In this document: positions 11,442 to 21,612 of the stretch, one piece after another
Layout: each line of letters starts with the position of its first letter
Position numbering within the stretch: position 1 is the stretch's first letter
Origin: Chrysaora quinquecirrha
Taxonomy: Eukaryota > Cnidaria > Scyphozoa > Semaeostomeae > Pelagiidae
Direction: 5' to 3'
DNA: 64,000 bases
Assembly (NCBI GenBank): GCA_014526335.1
Contig: JACTAT010000011.1
Coordinates: 558,001 to 622,000, forward strand
The notes under the pieces: model-generated
The model's input: only the letters and a program-made list of their open reading frames with translations
Told to the model about the DNA's origin: nothing
The model's database searches: none
Program-made: the position numbers and the translations under genes

Positions 11442-11608
11442 TTTCTTTAAGGAGGGTAGCCCATACAGCAAATGCTGATTTGCGAGGGGCCCTCCGATAA
11501 AACGTTAATTACAAGTTATATAAAAAGTAAAGTAAAATTAAACCTAAACATAATACAATTTGGAAGATTACTTTTATCTACGATAAAATTGAAAGATTAC
11601 AATCAATA

Positions 11609-11866
11609 TCACAGTTTCAAATTAAGTAAATATAAATGAAAATAAATCTTGTAAGTATTAAATAGTTTGTTTGAAGGTTTTAAATAGTTTGTTTGAAGAG
11701 AGGATGCCTTTTTAGACTCAGCTGAGAGGCTGTTCCACAGTTTTGTGCCCCGGAACGAGAAACATTTCTGACCATTTGTGGACGTTTTCTTTGGTAATCT
11801 CAGGTCATTCTTTGTGTTTCTAATGGAATGAATAGAACACTGTGAAATTCTTCTAAAAAGGCTTTC
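11609..11866 (-). pseudogene. LINE ORF2 C-terminal tail
   Basis: Encodes SLFRRISQCSIHSIRNTKN, then LRLPKKTSTNGQKCFSFRG and TKLWNSLSAESKKASS, the conserved tail that follows the thumb in CR1/L2-type ORF2 proteins (LRxP, KSFxYRGxxLWNSL). An apparent methionine start here (MAKIV) comes from the end of the inserted foldback element and is not part of the LINE. The true upstream coding sequence lies at 13,461 and beyond. Confidence 0.8.
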
Positions 11867-11868
11867 TA

Positions 11869-12114
11869 CAATCTTCGCCATAAGGGTTGAGAATTTCTAT
11901 AGAAACGGAAATAATTTTATTTAGGGATCCCCTTGCCCCCAACTCAATGTTGTTTGTTGATATTTCTTAAATTCCTTCATTTTCCATCACTGTACTTCAT
12001 AAAGAAACAACATTGAAATGGGGGGAGGGGGGATTTTAAAAAATTAGGCTGTTTTTTCTGAAGTAAGTGAGAAAATGTACAAAACTTTTTCGCAACACCT
12101 TATGGCCAGGATTG
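11869..12114. mobile_element. foldback MITE copy 1
   Basis: Begins CAATCTTCGCCATAAGGGTT and ends AACACCTTATGGCCAGGATTG, imperfect inverted termini of about 21 bp. The interior also folds back (CTCAATGTTGTTT against AAACAACATTGA). Close relative of the copies at 13,205-13,458 and 39,748-39,982. Confidence 0.8.
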
Positions 12115-12619
12115 TCTGAGAAATGTTTTTGCTTAAAACTTACAGAAACACATCAGAAGGGTCAATCCTACATAATTTTTACCTGTAGAACTCAAATCTG
12201 CCAATGAAATCTTTGTGTAGTGTCCCCATTTTCTGCTATGACGTCTGAATTGGTTTTCTGATGTCATGGCATAGGATCTGTACCAGAAAAGGGGCCTTGG
12301 ATAGCAAACATCTGAGTTACGGTGTTTATTTTTTATGGAAAATATGATGCCTTGAGTAAATAATAATAATGCTCCCGGATTTCCTAATGTCTCGATGTTT
12401 TTATGGAAACTTGGTCTACCATGAAGTTGTGAAGCATTTCTTAACACTTGATGATACACTTACTTAAATTAGCTAGTGTTTGATAGGAAACTAGAATGAA
12501 AAGATATGCCCTAGAGGGCAAATAAGACTAGCCTAAAAGTTGGTTTAGAATTTCTGTTTATTTACTAAGTAATGTCGCTAATGAAGCTAATGACTTGTTG
12601 CCTTGGATTATAAATATTT

Positions 12620-12836
12620 CCCAACGGGTAACGCATGGGTAACACACGGGTAACGAAAATTTCTATAAGGCTCAGTACTGACTTTCAACGGGTAACACAG
12701 GTAACGGCATATTTATTAAAATTTTTCTATAATATTTTAATATATATGCTGTTACCCGTGTTACCCGTTGATAATCAGTACTGAGCCTTTTAGAAATTTT
12801 CGTTACCCGTTGCGTTACCCATGCGTTACCCATTGA
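12620..12836. repeat. long palindrome built of GGGTAAC motifs
   Basis: The two arms (about 12,620-12,715 and 12,745-12,836) are inverse copies, including GGCTCAGTACTGA and several GGGTAACG units per arm, joined by an AT-rich loop. It is probably a foldback MITE lying in the core of the composite. No coding capacity. Confidence 0.8.
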
Positions 12837-13204
12837 GAATCTCTCTTATTGGGGGAAGAAACTAGTATAAATATACAAAAATAAGAAAAACACGAGTTAA
12901 ACAAAATATTGCCTACATATAACCATAAGAAGACAAAGAGCCAGTGAATTCTTCATGTCTAAATTGCATGTACGTTATCCAAGCGTCACTACCTCGCCGG
13001 CCAATTCAGCAAAATTGAGCGTACATATGAGGATGAATATTCTGGTTATTCTTGGCCAAAAAATATTGATGTGGTGAATGAGACAGTTGTTAATGCAGGG
13101 GAGAATGTCCATTTAGACTGATTAGTCCTATTCAATATACGTCTTGGCAATATTGTGCACTAGAACACACTCTCTTCAAGCAGCTTTTCACACTTTTCCA
13201 AAGA

Positions 13205-13458
13205 CAATCTTCGCCATAAGGGTTGAGAGTTGCTATAGAAACGGAAATAATTTTATTTAGGGATCCCCCTTGCCCCAACTCAATGTTGTTTGTTGATATT
13301 TCTTAAATTCCCTCATTTTTCATCACTGTACTTCATAAAGAAACAACATTGACATCGGGGGAGGGGGGATTCTCAAAAATTAGGCTATTTTTTCTGAAGT
13401 ACGTTTTCTGAAAATGTAGAAAACTAACTTTTTTCGCAACACCTTATGGCCAGGATTG
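13205..13458. mobile_element. foldback MITE copy 2
   Basis: Near-duplicate of 11,869-12,114 in the same orientation, with matching termini (CAATCTTCGCCATAAGGG and TTATGGCCAGGATTG) and the same interior, differing by scattered substitutions and small indels. Confidence 0.8.
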
Positions 13459-13460
13459 TA

Positions 13461-15397
13461 GGTATCGAGGAGCCAAATCATTGAGCGACTTGAATACCAT
13501 TGTTTTAGACTCATTTTCGATGAGTTGTTGAATGGTCTTCCAGCCCAATCTCTCGATAAGTGGACTGCTTGGGGCATCAAAGCTGCTATTTGTTAGGATT
13601 CTAGCAGCTCTGTTTTGAAGTTTCTGTAGCTGGTTAATCTGACTAATACCACAGCAGTCCCAAACAGAACAACAGTATCGAAAATGGGGCTCCACAATAC
13701 TTGTGTAAAGATTTTTTAGAGCTTCTATTAGCAGGTACTTCTTGGCATGTTTTAAAAAACCAACTGCTCTAGAGACCTTGGCAAAAGTAGCCTTAATATG
13801 TTCCTTCCAGTCTAAGGAGCTATATATTTGTACTCCAAGATATTTTGTATTTTTAACTGTGTCCAATTCATTGTTAAGGATGTTTAGTTCCAATTTCTGA
13901 CTTGTGTTCTTTAGTATGTTTTGTTTTTGCTTTGTTGTTATAAGCATTGAATGTGTTTTGGCAACATTCAGGGAAAGTTTATTACCCTGAAGCCAGGTGT
14001 CCAATTTCTCAAGATCACTGTTGATAGCCTCGTTCAGCTGAGTCATGTTTGATGCCTGGTGACATAAACTGGTGTTGTCTGCGTACATTGACACAGTTCA
14101 GCCTTGCACTGCTTGCGGCGAATCATTGTGGGAACTCGTTCAGCTTAGTCATGTTTGATGCCTGGTGACATAAGATGGTGTCGTCTGCGTACATGGACAC
14201 AGTTGAACCCTGCACTGCTTGCGGCAAATCATTGTGGGAACTCGTTCAGCTGAGTAATGATTGATGCCTGGTGACATAAACTGGTGTTGTCTGCGTACAT
14301 GGACACAGTTGAACCCTGCACTGCTTGCGGCAAATCATTGATGTAAAGGAGAAAAAGAAGGGGGCCGAGACATGACCCCTGGGGTACACCTACTTCTATT
14401 TCTTTTAAGTCTGATGAAACGCCATTGACTCTGCAAAATTGCTTGCCGTGAGACAGATAAGACCTAAACCAAGAAAGCTCTCGCCATAGCACACCGTACT
14501 TAAGAAGTTTTTCACAGAGGATATCGTGGTCGACAGTATCAAAAGCTTTCTTTAAATCAATGAATACTATTCCAGCAAGCCGACCAAGGTCCAAACTGCT
14601 GTACGAATCATCGGTATTTTTAAGCAAACAGGTCAGTGTTAGTGAAGGCGCCTAAACCCAGATTGATCAGGAGAGAAGAGATCATTCTCGCTCAAATACT
14701 GGTACATCTGATCAAAAATGAGTATTTCAAACAGCCTGGAGATGATGGGTAAGACCAATATTGGCAGATAATTTGACTTATCAGTCTTGTCTCCACTTTT
14801 GAAGATTGGAGTTACTCTAGCTACTTTCCATGAGTTTGAAAACTGGCTAGCTTCAATTGAAGTGATAAACAGCATAGTCAGAGAATTTCTATGAGAGGTA
14901 GAGCAAGCTTCAAAAAGTAACTAGAGATATTATCAACCCCAAAGCTGTTAGTGTTAATCTTGGCTAATGCAGCCCTAATTTGTTCAGGTTTCATGCTTTT
15001 GAAATTAAACCTGGCTTTTTTAGTATTGACCTCGTAATCACCTGCAAGAAGAGGATTAGGGGCAGCATCAATTTTATTAGCAAGATCCTTGCCTACAGAG
15101 CAAAAATAACTGTTCATTTCGTCAGAAATGTCCTTTCTTTCTATGAACAGTTTCAATGTCAGAATCTTTGAGACAGCTAATGTTATTTGACTTCGATCTC
15201 TTATTGAGAAGTTCATTAATCGTCTTCCAAGACTCTTTCATGTTACCCTGATTTTCAGAAATCTTGTCAGTAAAATACTGCTTTTTCAACTGAATAGACC
15301 TTGAATTGGCCTTGTTAGGGATTTGCCTATAAGAATCCATGAGAAGTGCAGACATTCTTTTACTATCAGCTTTTTTCAACCTACCCCTAGTTCTCAT
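13461..15397 (-). pseudogene. LINE ORF2 reverse transcriptase domain
   Basis: Minus-strand RT of the CR1-like LINE. From 5' to 3': SFGVDNISSYFLK, a finger-region KVARVTPIFKSGDKTDKSN (about 14,810), SPDQSGFRR, motif A VFIDLKKAFDTVDHDIL (14,575-14,520), motif B VGVPQGSCLGPLLFLLYIND (14,400-14,330), motif C MYADNTS, then the palm/thumb with TKYLGVQIYSSLDWKEHI and YTSIVEPHFRYCCSVW (13,840-13,670). YADD reads YADN here. A 106-bp segment carrying motif C is present three times in tandem (14,031-14,348), and the frame breaks near 14,640 and 14,878. The protein cannot be made from this copy. Confidence 0.85.
14031..14348. repeat. three tandem 106-bp copies of the RT motif C region
   Basis: The phrase CGTTCAGCT starts at 14,031, 14,137 and 14,243, giving a period of 106 bp. 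Each unit includes the MYADNTS coding segment. Because 106 is not a multiple of three, the duplication shifts the RT frame. Confidence 0.85.
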
Positions 15398-15399
15398 AA

Positions 15400-16364
15400 G
15401 GTTCTTAAGGTCTTAATTAATCCAAGGGCAATATTTTTCTGAAACACGCATCTCAGTTATTGGTGCGTGTTTGTCTATTGTTGATGAAAACAAATTTGAT
15501 CAATTATTAACGATAACATTTATATCGTCAGTTTCTGTAACCAATTGCTCCCAGCATATGCCAGAAACATCAATCAAGAATGCATCCTCGTCAAACCTCT
15601 TCATTTTTCGTGTTTTGATCAGTGATCACTAAGGGAATCTTGATGCACTCCCGATGAAGCGATGTTTCTAGCACATGTTGTAGCAACATGGTCAATAATA
15701 GAAGACGTATTTAAAGTAACTCTAGTTGGTTCCTCTATGAGTTGTTTGAAGGTGAACAAATCGTAAAGATCCAGCATGTGCTTTGAGTCATTATCTATAG
15801 GTTTCTCATCCTGCTTTGGAGTAAGGTCACAGTTAGTATCACCTAATAGGATTATTTCTTTACCTTCTTTATCTAGGAAAGAAAGGGCTTTTCTATCTTT
15901 ACAAAAGAGGCAATAGGGTCACTAGGTTGTCTATACCAAGCGATAACTAGAAAAGACTTGCTTTTTGGTGGCTCAACCTCGATGCAAATGATTTCTAAAC
16001 CATCGGTTGGAACATCAGGACGAGGTTTATATTTGATAGGGTCTCTAATGTAAATAGAAACTCCACCTCCATTGCAAGTCCTATCAAGGCGTTCTTGCTG
16101 GTAACCTGTTATGCAAGTTAATTCTTTTGGGTAATTTGGGTCAATTTTAGTCTCATTCAAGGCAAGAATCTGTATCCCTAAGCTATCTATTAGTAGCTGA
16201 ACTTTGTCTAGGTGAGTACGCAAGCCATTAAGGTTTAGAGCTGCAATAACCATGCCTTTCCTGTAGCCTAAAAGCTGACAACACCCTGCCCCCAGGTTAT
16301 TATTACCGTTGCCATCACTTTTTTCTACATAGTTTGAATTAGTTGACTGTTGTTTTAGTAGCAT
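15400..16364 (-). pseudogene. LINE ORF2 AP-type endonuclease domain
   Basis: The 5' part (16,364-15,873) carries ALNLNGLRTHLDKVQ, ILALNETKIDPNYPKEL and GGGVSIYIRD, the first conserved blocks of APE-type endonucleases; the E of NETK is the metal-binding glutamate. Downstream, in a shifted frame, come LLGDTNCDL (15,850-15,820) and IIDHVATTCAR...SLSDH (15,690-15,625), giving the catalytic D/N pair and the terminal SDH. A frameshift near 15,880 and stops after 15,620 inactivate the domain. Confidence 0.85.
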
Positions 16365-16465
16365 CCTCTCTTAATTCTAACAAAAAATATTGTCAATTAC
16401 CAAGGGCAGAGACTAAGTTGTTCTCGAACAGCTTAGCACCTACCCTGTTAAGATGAATCAAACTA

Positions 16466-17010
16466 TTATTCAAGAGTTTTAGAGGAATCGATGTTAGTAT
16501 GCTCAATAAAAAGATAATTATTTTCCTTACATAAGTCAGCTAGTATAAGGTTTACTCTTTTTCGTTTGAGTTCCCAATTATCCCCACAGGGAACAAGGCC
16601 AGAAACAATTACCTCAATGTTGTCTTTTCTCATTTCGTCTGCCAGTTTGAAAATATCATTCGCAATTTGTACTTCAGATTTCTCTTCTTCATTTCTCCTA
16701 GGGGCTAAATCATTAGTGCTGATGTGAAGTATGATCATGGTAGGCTGTTTCTATAGAGGGCTTTGCATAACTGTGCATGTTTTTGGTGTTGTCTTAACAT
16801 ATATGTTCTTGTTTTGTCCACACTTTTTCTTCAACTCCCAGCTATGCATGTTCTTGACCAAGGAGTCTCCAAGAATGACAGCAGAACGTCTATTTTCTCC
16901 ATGACTGTTCCCGGTCTCCTTTGCAGTTGGGGGAGTATCTCCGTTGTGCCAAGTTGATTCAGATGTTTGCGATTCAGAATTATTTCCAATTTTTCTTGCA
17001 CTGGTTCATG
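16466..17010 (-). pseudogene. LINE ORF1 with SGNH/GDSL hydrolase motifs
   Basis: On the minus strand, RRSAVILGDSLVKNMHSWEL (about 16,890-16,830) is block I of an SGNH hydrolase with the GDS nucleophile serine, followed after a decayed stretch and a TAG stop (about 16,755) by MIILHISTNDLAPRR (16,738-16,694). The latter corresponds to the G/STND block III with the catalytic asparagine. Later GLVPCGDNWELKRKRVNLIL and DLCKENNYLFIEH continue the fold. Esterase-type ORF1 proteins are known in CR1-group LINEs and probably bind membranes or nucleic acid. Here the gene is broken by a stop. Confidence 0.75.
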
Positions 17011-17353
17011 GAAGTTAAACTCTTTGTAGATAATAGATAATGTAACGAATGATGATATCCAAAAAACACTTCTGGATATCAGCTCTAATATAGCTTCCTT
17101 AAAATAATTTTTTCAAACCCTCAGTGAAGGCAATTCTTTAGGGCGCCGCCTTTCTTCATCTACCAGGACTGTGCCAACTCTGTGTTCCGGAAAAATCAGT
17201 TGGAAGACCTCTCCACTGATGTTTTGCCCACTGGGCACCGCAATTCCACCAGGAACATATAACCCACTGGGTTGAGGACCACGCTCATGAAGCATAATCT
17301 GATATTGCCTCTGCCTTGGTTGCTTCTAAAATGGCTCAAGCTCAATCTTCCTA

Positions 17354-18757
17354 GTGATGAGGAATAATAATGCTAGTGATGAGGAAGCCGACCTTAACCA
17401 GGGTGAACAACCTGAATCAGATCCTTTTTTGCTGAACCTTAGCCAGGATCTTGATAACAGTGACAAGACTAGTGCCACTGTCCATCCCCAGTTGGCTACT
17501 ATCTTTGAGAAATGCCAGTGGCGTTCCCAGACTAAAAATTCTGGGATGGCTGAAAATTCTTGGGGGTTTGGGGGCGTAGCCCCCAGGAAAAATTTTTGGA
17601 GCCACACCCTTCAAACGCTCGGAAAAGGTGGCCAGCGCCCATTCTAAATCATCCTAAGATGAAATAGAAACAAGCAAAGATCAACTATTTACTACTTACT
17701 ATCTTGCAAAAATTATCCCACTGACAGATATAACAACGACGTAACAACGACGAAAAGTTTTTGAAATTTACTGCATTCAAAAATTAAAGACAATGTTTTT
17801 GTGACAGTCTTTTTGATTGCTAACAGCATAAAATCATGCGATGTTTCACACGATGCCACTGTGACTGGTAAAGTTGCGCTGATTTTCACCAGTGCATACA
17901 ATGTCGGGAGAAGTGAGCTCATTCCACTTTTGCTGAAAATCTTGCGCCCCCCCCCAGTGAATATTATTACGGATTTCTAAGAATTGGAGAATCAATGTCT
18001 GAGAGAACTTGGGTGGACATGTCCACCCCAGTCCACCCCGTGGTGACGCCACTGAGGGGACAACATTTGCCGCAGGAGAAGCTTAAGGCTATCATTGAGA
18101 AGCACTTGCGTCCAGAAAACTGCCCTAATATGTTCCCAGTGATTAAGGTCAATAAGTAAGTTTTGGGGCACTTACTGTCTGACAAGAAAACTGTCGACAG
18201 CAAGCTCTTAAATGTCCAACAAAGCGTTCAGGGTGTTGGGTGCATTTTGGTGAATGTGGCTAATTGCCTTCTCATAGATAACCAAGGTGATGATCCTACA
18301 GACATCATCAGCAGTTTGGTGGACAGCATTGCTTTGATTGGTCATGTAACTTGTAACTTTTCTGGCCTTCGCCTTAAAATTGGCCTTAAAACAGGAATAT
18401 AGGGCCCTCACTACCCGTGATATCCCTCACAGCTCAAAGCTTTTTGGTGATGAATTCACAAAAGAACTCAAAGCGGCAGAAGAATTGTCAAAAGTTCATA
18501 ATGTACAGACAACAGAAACAGAGGAAGGCAGAATGCAGCCACTTCCCACAGCTATCAGAGCTCACAAAGCTCTTTTTGTACCGAGGCTGGTATTGCCCGC
18601 CATTCAAGGACCAGAGATTTGCCTCCCACCGGGACCAAAAACAACAGTAGCTGCAGACCCAACGCAACAAGAAATAATCACTAAATTGACTCATTTACAC
18701 GCATTAAAATCTAAGCAGATTCCTTTCAAAATTACCTTTTTTAATATCACTATTTGA
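17354..18757 (+). pseudogene. DIRS-like gag, split by a MITE
   Basis: The N-terminal part (17,354-17,515) is acidic (NNNASDEEADLNQGEQPESD) and ends HPQLATIFEKC. After the insertion, coding resumes at 18,055 with QEKLKAIIEKHLRPENCPNM, which fits the RPEN motif common in DIRS-type gag proteins, then LLSDKKTVDSKLLNVQQSVQ and the C-terminal LPPGPKTTVAADPTQQE. A TAA at about 18,157 and a frame change near 18,390 break it. It would form the nucleocapsid of the retroelement if intact. Confidence 0.65.
17516..18054. mobile_element. hAT-like non-autonomous element inside gag
   Basis: Ends are CAGTGGCGTTCCCA on the left and the inverted GTGGTGACGCCACTG on the right. A G-rich block near the left end (GGGGGCGTAGCCCCCAGG, then AAAAATTTTTGG) matches the block near the left end of the element at 34,977-36,120, so the two belong to one family. 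The flanking octamers (AGAAATGC and AGGGGACA) do not match, so a target duplication is not proven here. Confidence 0.55.
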
Positions 18758-18949
18758 TCGTCAATGCAAATCATTTCAAACCGGTCGTATTGCTAAAAAT
18801 ATACTAAAATGACAAGCATATTTTTCGGAGGCTGAGCAAGGCATTGTTAATGCCAAAATTCAAACCTTGCTTGGTAAAAAGGTTCTCTAAGAAGCTAAGT
18901 CACAGCCAGGCTGGATCATTTTGGCGATTTTAAAGTGCCGTTCTTAAAG

Positions 18950-20450
18950 TGCCGTTAACAATTTTTCTACTACCAAAGCCGGATGGATCTTTTCGCATGA
19001 TTTTAAATCTAAAAGAGTTTAATGAACAAGTTGTTTACAGGCATTTTAAAATGGATACACTCAATACAATACACAATTTGATGTCAAAAAATTGTTTCAT
19101 GGCATCATTAGATCTTAATTAAAGATGCCTACTATAGTGTGTCTATGGATATTAATGACAGAAAATACCTCCGTTTTCAATTTGATGGGCAATCATACCA
19201 ATATACAGCATTTCCTAATGGCTTAGCGTGTTTCCACGGCTTTTCACAAAAATTCTTAAAGTGCCGTTAACGACTTTGCATCAGAATGGGTATATTGTAA
19301 CAACTTATATTGATGATCTGTATATGCAAGCAAATACTCATGAAGATTGCCTCACGAATGTTATGGCAACCTTTGAAATATTTATGAAACATGGTTTCAT
19401 TATTCACCCAAACAAATCAGCCTTTGTGCCTTCTAGGCAAATCAAAATGTTAGGACTCATTCTTGACTCTGTAAATATGAACTTCACCCCAACGCAGATA
19501 AAACCGACAGGGTTGTTGCTTTATGTTGTACAGTATTAGCTGAACAACAGAAATTGTTTATTCGCCAAGTTGCCAGACTCATTGGAAAACTAATCTTATG
19601 TGTTCCCGGCACATTATACAGTCCACTGTATTACAGAGGTCTTGAAAATGATAAAATTATTGCCCTGAAACTAAATAACGGGGATTTCCACTCTCCTATT
19701 TGTCTAAGTGTGGAAAGTCTGTCCAAGCTACAGTGGTGGATAAACCATGGACCAGACCTTTACAAACCTATTGTTCGTCAAAAACCAAGCATGACAATTT
19801 CAAGTGATGCTTCCCTTCAAGGCTGGGGTGCTGTGTGCGCTGCAAATAGTGCCATTGGCATCTGGACCCCAATCGAAAAATTGCAGCACATCAATTATTT
19901 GGAAATGCTAGTCATTATATTTGGCTTGAAAATGTTTGCCAAAAATGTTCACAAATGTCATGTAAGAGTTATGAGCGACAACATTACTGTGATCTCAGTT
20001 CTTAACCATTTTGGCACAAGTCATTCGACCGCGTGCAACAAGTAATGCAAAACTATTTGGGAGTGGTGCATACAAAAAGATACCTGGATTTCTATAGCCC
20101 ATATTCCTGGTCTGCAAAATGTTGATGCTGATATTGCCTCACGAAAACAACATCATAGCAATGCAGAATGGATGCTAAATCCATCAATACTTGAGTCTAG
20201 CCTACGCACGTTTGCTTTCAAACCAGACATTGATTTGTTTGCTTCTCGCTTGAACAAACAGTTGCCTACATATGTGTCATACAAACCTGACCCAGACTCA
20301 AACCGTATATATTTCCACCTTTCAGTTTAGTACCAAAAATTCTGAGGCGTCTTCAGGAAGATCGAGCGGAAACAATTTGTGTGCTCCCTCATTGGCCAAC
20401 ACAAGCCTGGTATTCAAAAGCACAGCAAATGATGGTACGCCAACTGTTAA
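18950..20450 (+). pseudogene. DIRS-like reverse transcriptase and RNase H
   Basis: RT blocks include LLPKPDGSFRMILNLKEFN (about 18,965), MASLDL (motif A, about 19,100), FQFDGQSYQYTAFPNGLA (motif B), and TTYIDDLYMQAN (motif C, YIDD, about 19,300-19,340), then PNKSAFVPSRQIKMLGLILD. RNase H follows with SSDASLQGWGAVCAAN (19,800-19,850), INYLEMLVIIFGLK and RVMSDNITVI (about 19,975), carrying D, E and D of the active site. After it come AHIPGLQNVDADIASR (20,095-20,145) and DIDLFASRLNKQLPTYVSY, standard in DIRS and related elements. Several frameshifts and stops, including near 19,120 and 19,230, inactivate it. Confidence 0.8.
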
Positions 20451-20865
20451 CCTTGAAGCCTAGTCAGACACTTCTAATGTTATCCTCCAGTCCAACAACT
20501 CTACATCCACTTCACCAAAACTCAACCTCGTAATTTTTCACTTATCAGGGACAAAGTCGACTCAACTATGTTATTTCAATCACAGGAAGCCCATTCTTTA
20601 GTATAGTGAACTGAAATCTTTTCTACTTTGAGCATGAGCAAAATTTTTTGAGAGAGCACAGGGAAAGTAGAGAGAGAAAAGTGCTAACCGAAAATATTAA
20701 TATATAAGAAAAGACAAAGAGAGCAAGTTTTTAGGCCCACTGTGAGACCAACAGTTTTGTTCTCGCTCTGTTTCCAGCTCTGAGTGTCAGAACCTTTTAG
20801 AAAAGTATCACAAATCAAAGCCCATGCCTCATTCTACATACATGGTAGGTTTATTTAGAAAAATC

Positions 20866-21120
20866 AACCATTTATCAGCACAAAACTAAAGAAAACTTTC
20901 AGCCCCTTTCAACAGAATTTCTTTCTCCATATATGTGGCACTTTCGACCGGTCCACTTCAAAGGAAGTCGACACTTCAGATTGGACAACCGTTGGAAAAC
21001 TATTGTTGGAAGTATGGGCTTCCTTTGAAGTGGACTGGTCAAAAGTGCGGCGAATATGGAGAAAGAAATTCTGTTGAAAGGGGCTGAAAGTTTTCTTCAG
21101 TTTTGTGCTGATAAATGGTT
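20866..21120. repeat. 102-bp inverted repeat within the DIRS-like element
   Basis: Left arm 20,866-20,967 and right arm 21,019-21,120 are near-perfect inverse copies around a 51-bp spacer. The right arm runs into the recombinase coding sequence. The transcript would fold into a long hairpin. Confidence 0.85.
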
Positions 21121-21346
21121 GGCCTTGTCAACCATCATTACTCTGCCGAACATCACCCCAGTGGGCGAGGACCCTTTGATTAAACGTTTACTTACAGGCA
21201 TTTTTCAGCTTAGGCTTGCATTACCTAAATATTCATTTATATGGGATGTGAGTTTCTTGTTAAGGTATTTGAAGAGGTTAAAATATGTTGATACACCTGG
21301 CTTTAAAGAGCTTACTATGAAAATGGTCTGCTTACTGCCTTTCTGA
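21056..21346 (+). pseudogene. DIRS-like tyrosine recombinase fragment
   Basis: The segment encodes EDPLIKRLLTGIFQLRLALP, then KYSFIWDVSFLLRYLKRLKY and FKELTMKMVCLL. This matches the pre-catalytic and first catalytic region of DIRS recombinases (PLxKRxxKGxFNxRP, TWDVxxVLxYL, LTxKxxxLLAL). Just after the stop the shifted frame reads TGQRCDV, corresponding to the conserved SGQR with the first catalytic arginine. The C-terminal HxxR and tyrosine were not found. The N-terminal part overlaps the inverted repeat and looks abnormal. Confidence 0.7.
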
Positions 21347-21612
21347 ACTGGTCAGCGATGTGATGTCTACAACAAGTGTATAGTTAAGGACAATCTTGGA
21401 CAAATGGTCTTTGAAAATTTCCAGAAATAAAGCGCATTGTAATCGTTTTATTACCCACGTCACAATGCTTATATCATTCCTTTGCTTTCTTATAATTGTT
21501 AGAACTGTTGTTGTTGCTTCGCATATATAGTTGCATTTCCTTACGTGTCTAGCCTTCAAGGACTCTTGCTCGTGCCTGTGATCCCTAAGTAACCTAGCTG
21601 ATGATAGAGAAG

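Larger units (their letters stand above)
11869..13458. mobile_element. composite TA-flanked element made of two foldback MITEs and a 1.09 kb core
   Basis: Two similar copies of a roughly 250-bp foldback element (11,869-12,114 and 13,205-13,458) lie in the same orientation around a unique core. The outer ends are CAATC...GATTG flanked by TA on both sides (11,867-11,868 and 13,459-13,460), while the inner ends are not flanked by TA. TA duplication is typical of Tc1/mariner-type transposition. The LINE frame resumes exactly across the TA, which supports insertion of the whole 1.59 kb as one unit. No transposase is encoded. Confidence 0.75.
11412..17040 (-). mobile_element. CR1-like LINE, nearly full length, interrupted by a composite element
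   Basis: Read on the minus strand: an ORF1 with SGNH hydrolase motifs (about 17,010-16,466), an endonuclease (16,364 to about 15,600), a reverse transcriptase (15,397-13,461), the C-terminal tail (11,866-11,609), a 3' UTR and a terminal ATCA microsatellite at 11,440-11,412. Between 11,869 and 13,458 the LINE is split by an unrelated insertion. The reading frame is continuous across the junction when that insertion and one TA are disregarded (RYL on one side, ESLFRR on the other). SGNH-type ORF1 proteins and microsatellite tails are known traits of the CR1/L2 group. Confidence 0.85.
17300..21560 (+). mobile_element. DIRS-like tyrosine-recombinase retrotransposon, degenerate
   Basis: In order on the plus strand: a gag-like region (17,354-18,757), RT and RNase H (about 18,950-20,450) and a tyrosine recombinase fragment (21,056-21,346). 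This gag-RT/RH-YR order without a DDE integrase is the DIRS signature. Stops and frameshifts occur throughout and a hAT-like element interrupts gag. The element's own terminal repeats were not identified; a short inverted repeat GATATCCA/TGGATATC lies just upstream at 17,054-17,080. Confidence 0.8.

Noticed and set aside
11609..11881. Apparent small protein starting MAKIV
   Set aside because: The methionine and next four residues come from the inserted foldback element; the rest is the LINE ORF2 tail.
12620..12836. Interstitial telomere repeats
   Set aside because: The unit is GGGTAAC, not GGGTTA, and it is arranged as a palindrome.
17113..17295. 60-codon minus-strand frame
   Set aside because: No motif; it lies in the 5' flank of the DIRS-like element on the opposite strand.
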